NCBI GenBank assembly: GCA_913020255.1
Contig: CAJWAW010000005.1
Coordinates: forward strand, 1-35,920
Length of the DNA stretch: 35,920 nt
Direction: 5' to 3'
Source of the DNA: an uncultured Fidelibacterota bacterium
Lineage (GTDB): Bacteria > Marinisomatota > Marinisomatia > SCGC-AAA003-L08 > GCA-002707645
The position numbers and the translations under genes were made by a program. Below the pieces are notes generated by a model, which saw only the letters and a list, made by a program, of their open reading frames with translations, was not told the DNA's origin and ran no database searches. Below are positions 33,853 through 35,920 of the stretch, one piece after another; the stretch's first letter is position 1; every line of letters starts with the position of its first letter.

Positions 33853-33858
33853 ATTATA
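33853..33858 (-). promoter_or_regulatory. putative -10 box in the uvrB/msrA divergent gap
   Basis: A perfect TATAAT on the minus strand, 28 bases before the uvrB start codon. This 117-base gap is the only sizeable gap upstream of the long run, so the main promoter is expected here. No good -35 hexamer is seen, so the box itself is tentative. On the plus strand a TATGAT near 33917 could serve msrA. Confidence 0.35.
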
Positions 33859-33941
33859 TTTTAATGACATTTTTTCTCATAAATAAGTTTTTTTTATTTT
33901 TTTAGTTATTTAAATTATGATATGCAATTAAGTAAATCTAT

Positions 33942-34451
33942 ATGAGTTATGCAATTTTTGGTGCGGGTTGTTTTTGGTGTGTAGAAGCAATTTTTTCTCA
34001 ACTTGATGGAGTTGAATCAGTTGTATCTGGATATACTGGAGGAAACACTAAAAATCCAACTTATGAAGATATCTGTACAGGTCAAACAAATCATGTTGAA
34101 GTCTGTAAGATAATATATGACTCTGATATAATTTCTTTTGAAAACCTTTTAAAAGCATTTTTTGAGAGTCACGATCCAACCACTCTGAATAAACAGGGTG
34201 CAGATGTGGGTACACAATATAGATCTGCTATTTTTTATGTGGACAACGATCAAAAAAAAATTTCTGAAAAGTATAAAGATTTGCTTAATAATTCAGATGA
34301 ATTTAGAAATTCTATTGTAACAGAAATTACAAAATTAGATATTTTCTATGAAGCTGAAAATTATCATCAAAACTATTATAAAAATAATCCCAATCAACCA
34401 TACTGCAAATTTGTTATTAAGCCTAAGCTTGATAAATTTTTCAAAAATTAA
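33942..34451 (+). CDS. msrA: peptide methionine sulfoxide reductase A
   Basis: Reduces S-methionine sulfoxide in proteins. 169 residues, normal for a single-domain MsrA. The active-site motif GAGCFWCVEAIF has the catalytic Cys (residue 10), and VVSGYTGG, NHVEVCKIIYD, FFESHDPTTLNKQGADVGTQYRS (read as two adjoining pieces, FFESHDPTTLNKQ and GADVGTQYRS) and the C-terminal ENYHQNYY are all intact. There is no MsrB domain and no signal peptide. It is transcribed divergently from uvrB; the ATG lacks a clear ribosome binding site (TAAGTAAATCTAT precedes it). Confidence 0.96.
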   Translation: MSYAIFGAGCFWCVEAIFSQLDGVESVVSGYTGGNTKNPTYEDICTGQTNHVEVCKIIYDSDIISFENLLKAFFESHDPTTLNKQGADVGTQYRSAIFYVDNDQKKISEKYKDLLNNSDEFRNSIVTEITKLDIFYEAENYHQNYYKNNPNQPYCKFVIKPKLDKFFKN

Positions 34452-34467
34452 TATCCTTACAAAAAAT

Positions 34468-34485
34468 TAATGATTAGTATCATTA
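34468..34485. repeat. inverted repeat between msrA and the acyl-CoA oxidase gene
   Basis: TAATGAT, TAGT, ATCATTA: seven-base arms with a four-base centre, ending nine bases before the ATG of the next gene. No T-tract follows, so it is more like an operator or a start-site hairpin than a terminator. In AT-rich DNA it could be chance. Confidence 0.35.
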
Positions 34486-34494
34486 TATTACATT

Positions 34495-35920
34495 ATGAGT
34501 ATGAATAAAAATATACTAAAAAAACTCCAAAATTTATTAGATCATGATAATATAGACACTAGAGAAAATCTTAAAAATTTATTTAAAGAGGAAATGTTTA
34601 TTCCAAGGTATGCCATTCCTATAAAAAAAGAAAGAGATTTAGCGCTTGAACGCTTAAATAGAATAGCTAATAAAAATTTAATATCAGTGTTTGATTTCAA
34701 AGATAATCCTAAAAGAATTTTTTCAGTACACGAAATAGTAGGTCAAATGGATGGATCTACTGCAACAAAAATGACAGTACAATTCAATCTGTTTGGAGGA
34801 ACTCTATTAAACTTGGGAAATAACAAATTGCATTCAAAATATTTAGAAGAAATTGATTCACTACAGTCTGTTGGATGCTTTGGCTTAACCGAGCTTGGAT
34901 ATGGAAATAATGCAGCCGAAATGCAAACAACAGCTACCTATAATCATGAAACCAATGAATTTATTATCAATACTCCAAATACACTAGCTAGAAAATACTG
35001 GATTACAAACGGTGCACTTCATGCTCATTTCTGCATCGTATTTGCCAGGCTTTTAATTAACAATAATGATGAAGGAATACATGCATTTCTAGTATCCATT
35101 AGAGATAAATCATTAAATATAAAAGAAGGAGTAACAATATGGGATATGGGACATAAAATTGGAATAAATGGTATAGATAATGCGAGTATAGGCTTTAATA
35201 ACGTTAAAATTTCAAAACATTGTTTACTAGGAGATACATCAAATATAGATAGTAACGGTATATTTAAATCTAAAATTAACAAAAAAAGAGATAGGTTTCT
35301 TCATGTTGCAGACAGACTTTTAAGTGGTAGGCTTTGCATAGCATCAATGATGATGGGCGCCTCCAAATATACATTAGATCTTGCAATAAATTATGCAAGT
35401 AAACGACTAGCAGTTGGATCAAACGGCAAAAGCAATAATCCAATATTTAATTTCCAATTTTATAAACGATCTATGATGCCTTTATTAGCAAAAACAGTAT
35501 GTTACAACTTATCTTTAAATCATATAAAAGATGTTTTTGAAGGAATTTTACCATCAACAAAAGTTGATAAAGTCATATTATGTTGTAGTGTAAAAGCATC
35601 ACTAGCTTGGCATAATGAAAAAGTAGCATCTATATCTAGAGAAAGATGTGGTGGTCAAGGCTACTTGTCTGCAAATCGGATGGGTGAAGCTATTTTAGGT
35701 TCTCACTCTGGTATAACTGCGGAAGGAGATAATGCTGTTTTAATGCAAAAAGTATCTAAGGAGTTATTAGGAATAGAAAAAAAAAATACTTCAAAAATCT
35801 TATTATGTTATTTAGGCAAAAAGTTACCATCATTTTTAAAACAATTATTCTTTGGATTAACATTTAAAAATCTTTCAAACTCATCTGTTCAACTAAAACT
35901 TCTAAAATATAAAAAAGATG
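34495..35920 (+). CDS. acyl-CoA oxidase/dehydrogenase family protein (3' end beyond the window)
   Basis: The frame runs open from the ATG at 34495 to the window end, at least 475 residues; acyl-CoA oxidases are about 600-700. The order matches peroxisomal-type acyl-CoA oxidases: an N-terminal helical part, then GCFGLTELGYGNNAAEMQTTA at the FAD site (split as GCFGLTELGYG and NNAAEMQTTA), KYWITNGALHAHFCIVFARL (KYWITNG), a ligand loop IWDMGHKIGINGIDNA, GGQGYLSANRMGE, and ITAEGDNAVLMQKVSKELL with the catalytic Glu in AEGDN. It lacks the CATCGX context that would confirm oxygen use. Whether electrons go to oxygen or ETF is open. It follows msrA by 43 bases. A role in fatty-acid beta-oxidation is inferred from family. 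Confidence 0.82.
   Translation, partial: MSMNKNILKKLQNLLDHDNIDTRENLKNLFKEEMFIPRYAIPIKKERDLALERLNRIANKNLISVFDFKDNPKRIFSVHEIVGQMDGSTATKMTVQFNLFGGTLLNLGNNKLHSKYLEEIDSLQSVGCFGLTELGYGNNAAEMQTTATYNHETNEFIINTPNTLARKYWITNGALHAHFCIVFARLLINNNDEGIHAFLVSIRDKSLNIKEGVTIWDMGHKIGINGIDNASIGFNNVKISKHCLLGDTSNIDSNGIFKSKINKKRDRFLHVADRLLSGRLCIASMMMGASKYTLDLAINYASKRLAVGSNGKSNNPIFNFQFYKRSMMPLLAKTVCYNLSLNHIKDVFEGILPSTKVDKVILCCSVKASLAWHNEKVASISRERCGGQGYLSANRMGEAILGSHSGITAEGDNAVLMQKVSKELLGIEKKNTSKILLCYLGKKLPSFLKQLFFGLTFKNLSNSSVQLKLLKYKKD

Noticed and set aside
33942..34451. MsrA as a second selenoprotein
   Set aside because: The catalytic position is an ordinary Cys codon in GCFWC and no in-frame TGA is present.

Overview
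This window is a compact, strongly AT-rich piece of a bacterial chromosome, roughly 70% A+T by eye. The cell is probably Gram-negative: it carries an LptE-like LPS-assembly lipoprotein and several exported proteins. The gene set (fused 2-oxoacid dehydrogenase E1, glutaryl-CoA dehydrogenase type enzyme, AdoCbl synthesis, MauE/DoxX-rhodanese pair, sodium symporters) suggests a marine heterotroph of the FCB side of the tree. My best guess is Candidatus Marinimicrobia (SAR406), but that is recognition by style and not proof. No insertion sequence, phage gene or CRISPR array is visible, and no stretch over 300 bases lacks a gene.

Layout. (a) 1-264: end of a small membrane protein. (b) 267-7448, minus strand: three tRNAs (Gly, Cys, Leu), then a tightly packed run of LysE-type exporter, membrane-anchored cyclic-nucleotide-binding-like protein, PduO-type cobalamin adenosyltransferase, MscS channel, fumarylacetoacetase-family enzyme, fused branched-chain-type E1 and glutaryl-CoA-dehydrogenase-like enzyme. 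Most of this run points to amino-acid and acyl-CoA catabolism. (c) 7536-9765, minus: a three-gene unit of rhodanese, MauE/DoxX membrane protein and an exported metallophosphatase-like protein. The third gene has an in-frame UGA in a Cys-Gly-UGA motif followed by a SECIS-like hairpin, so it is almost certainly a selenoprotein. (d) 9879-11542, plus: tRNA-Ala and a PpiD-like periplasmic chaperone. (e) 11549-11872, minus: a small exported protein. (f) 11955-33824, minus: sixteen genes with tiny gaps or overlaps, likely one very long transcription unit. It starts with housekeeping genes (uvrB, purD, a sigma-54-type activator, lptE-like, asnS, nadE, polA), passes through an ABC exporter, and ends in a peptidoglycan-salvage block. 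(g) 33942-35920, plus: msrA and a truncated acyl-CoA oxidase.

The two most notable systems are as follows. First, the peptidoglycan-salvage block: BadF-type amino-sugar kinase, alanine racemase, a lipoprotein fusing NagZ with an AmiE-like amidase, a sodium symporter fused to a NamZ exo-muramidase, a second symporter, a 40-residue membrane peptide and a UMF1-type MFS permease. It looks like a condensed version of the Bacillus NamZ/NagZ/AmiE/MurP pathway, with a hydrolase physically joined to its likely importer. That fusion gene also appears to start at an ATT codon. Second, the selenoprotein unit, in which a CGU motif sits beside a membrane protein with a CGC motif and a rhodanese; this suggests an extracytoplasmic thiol or sulfur redox relay.
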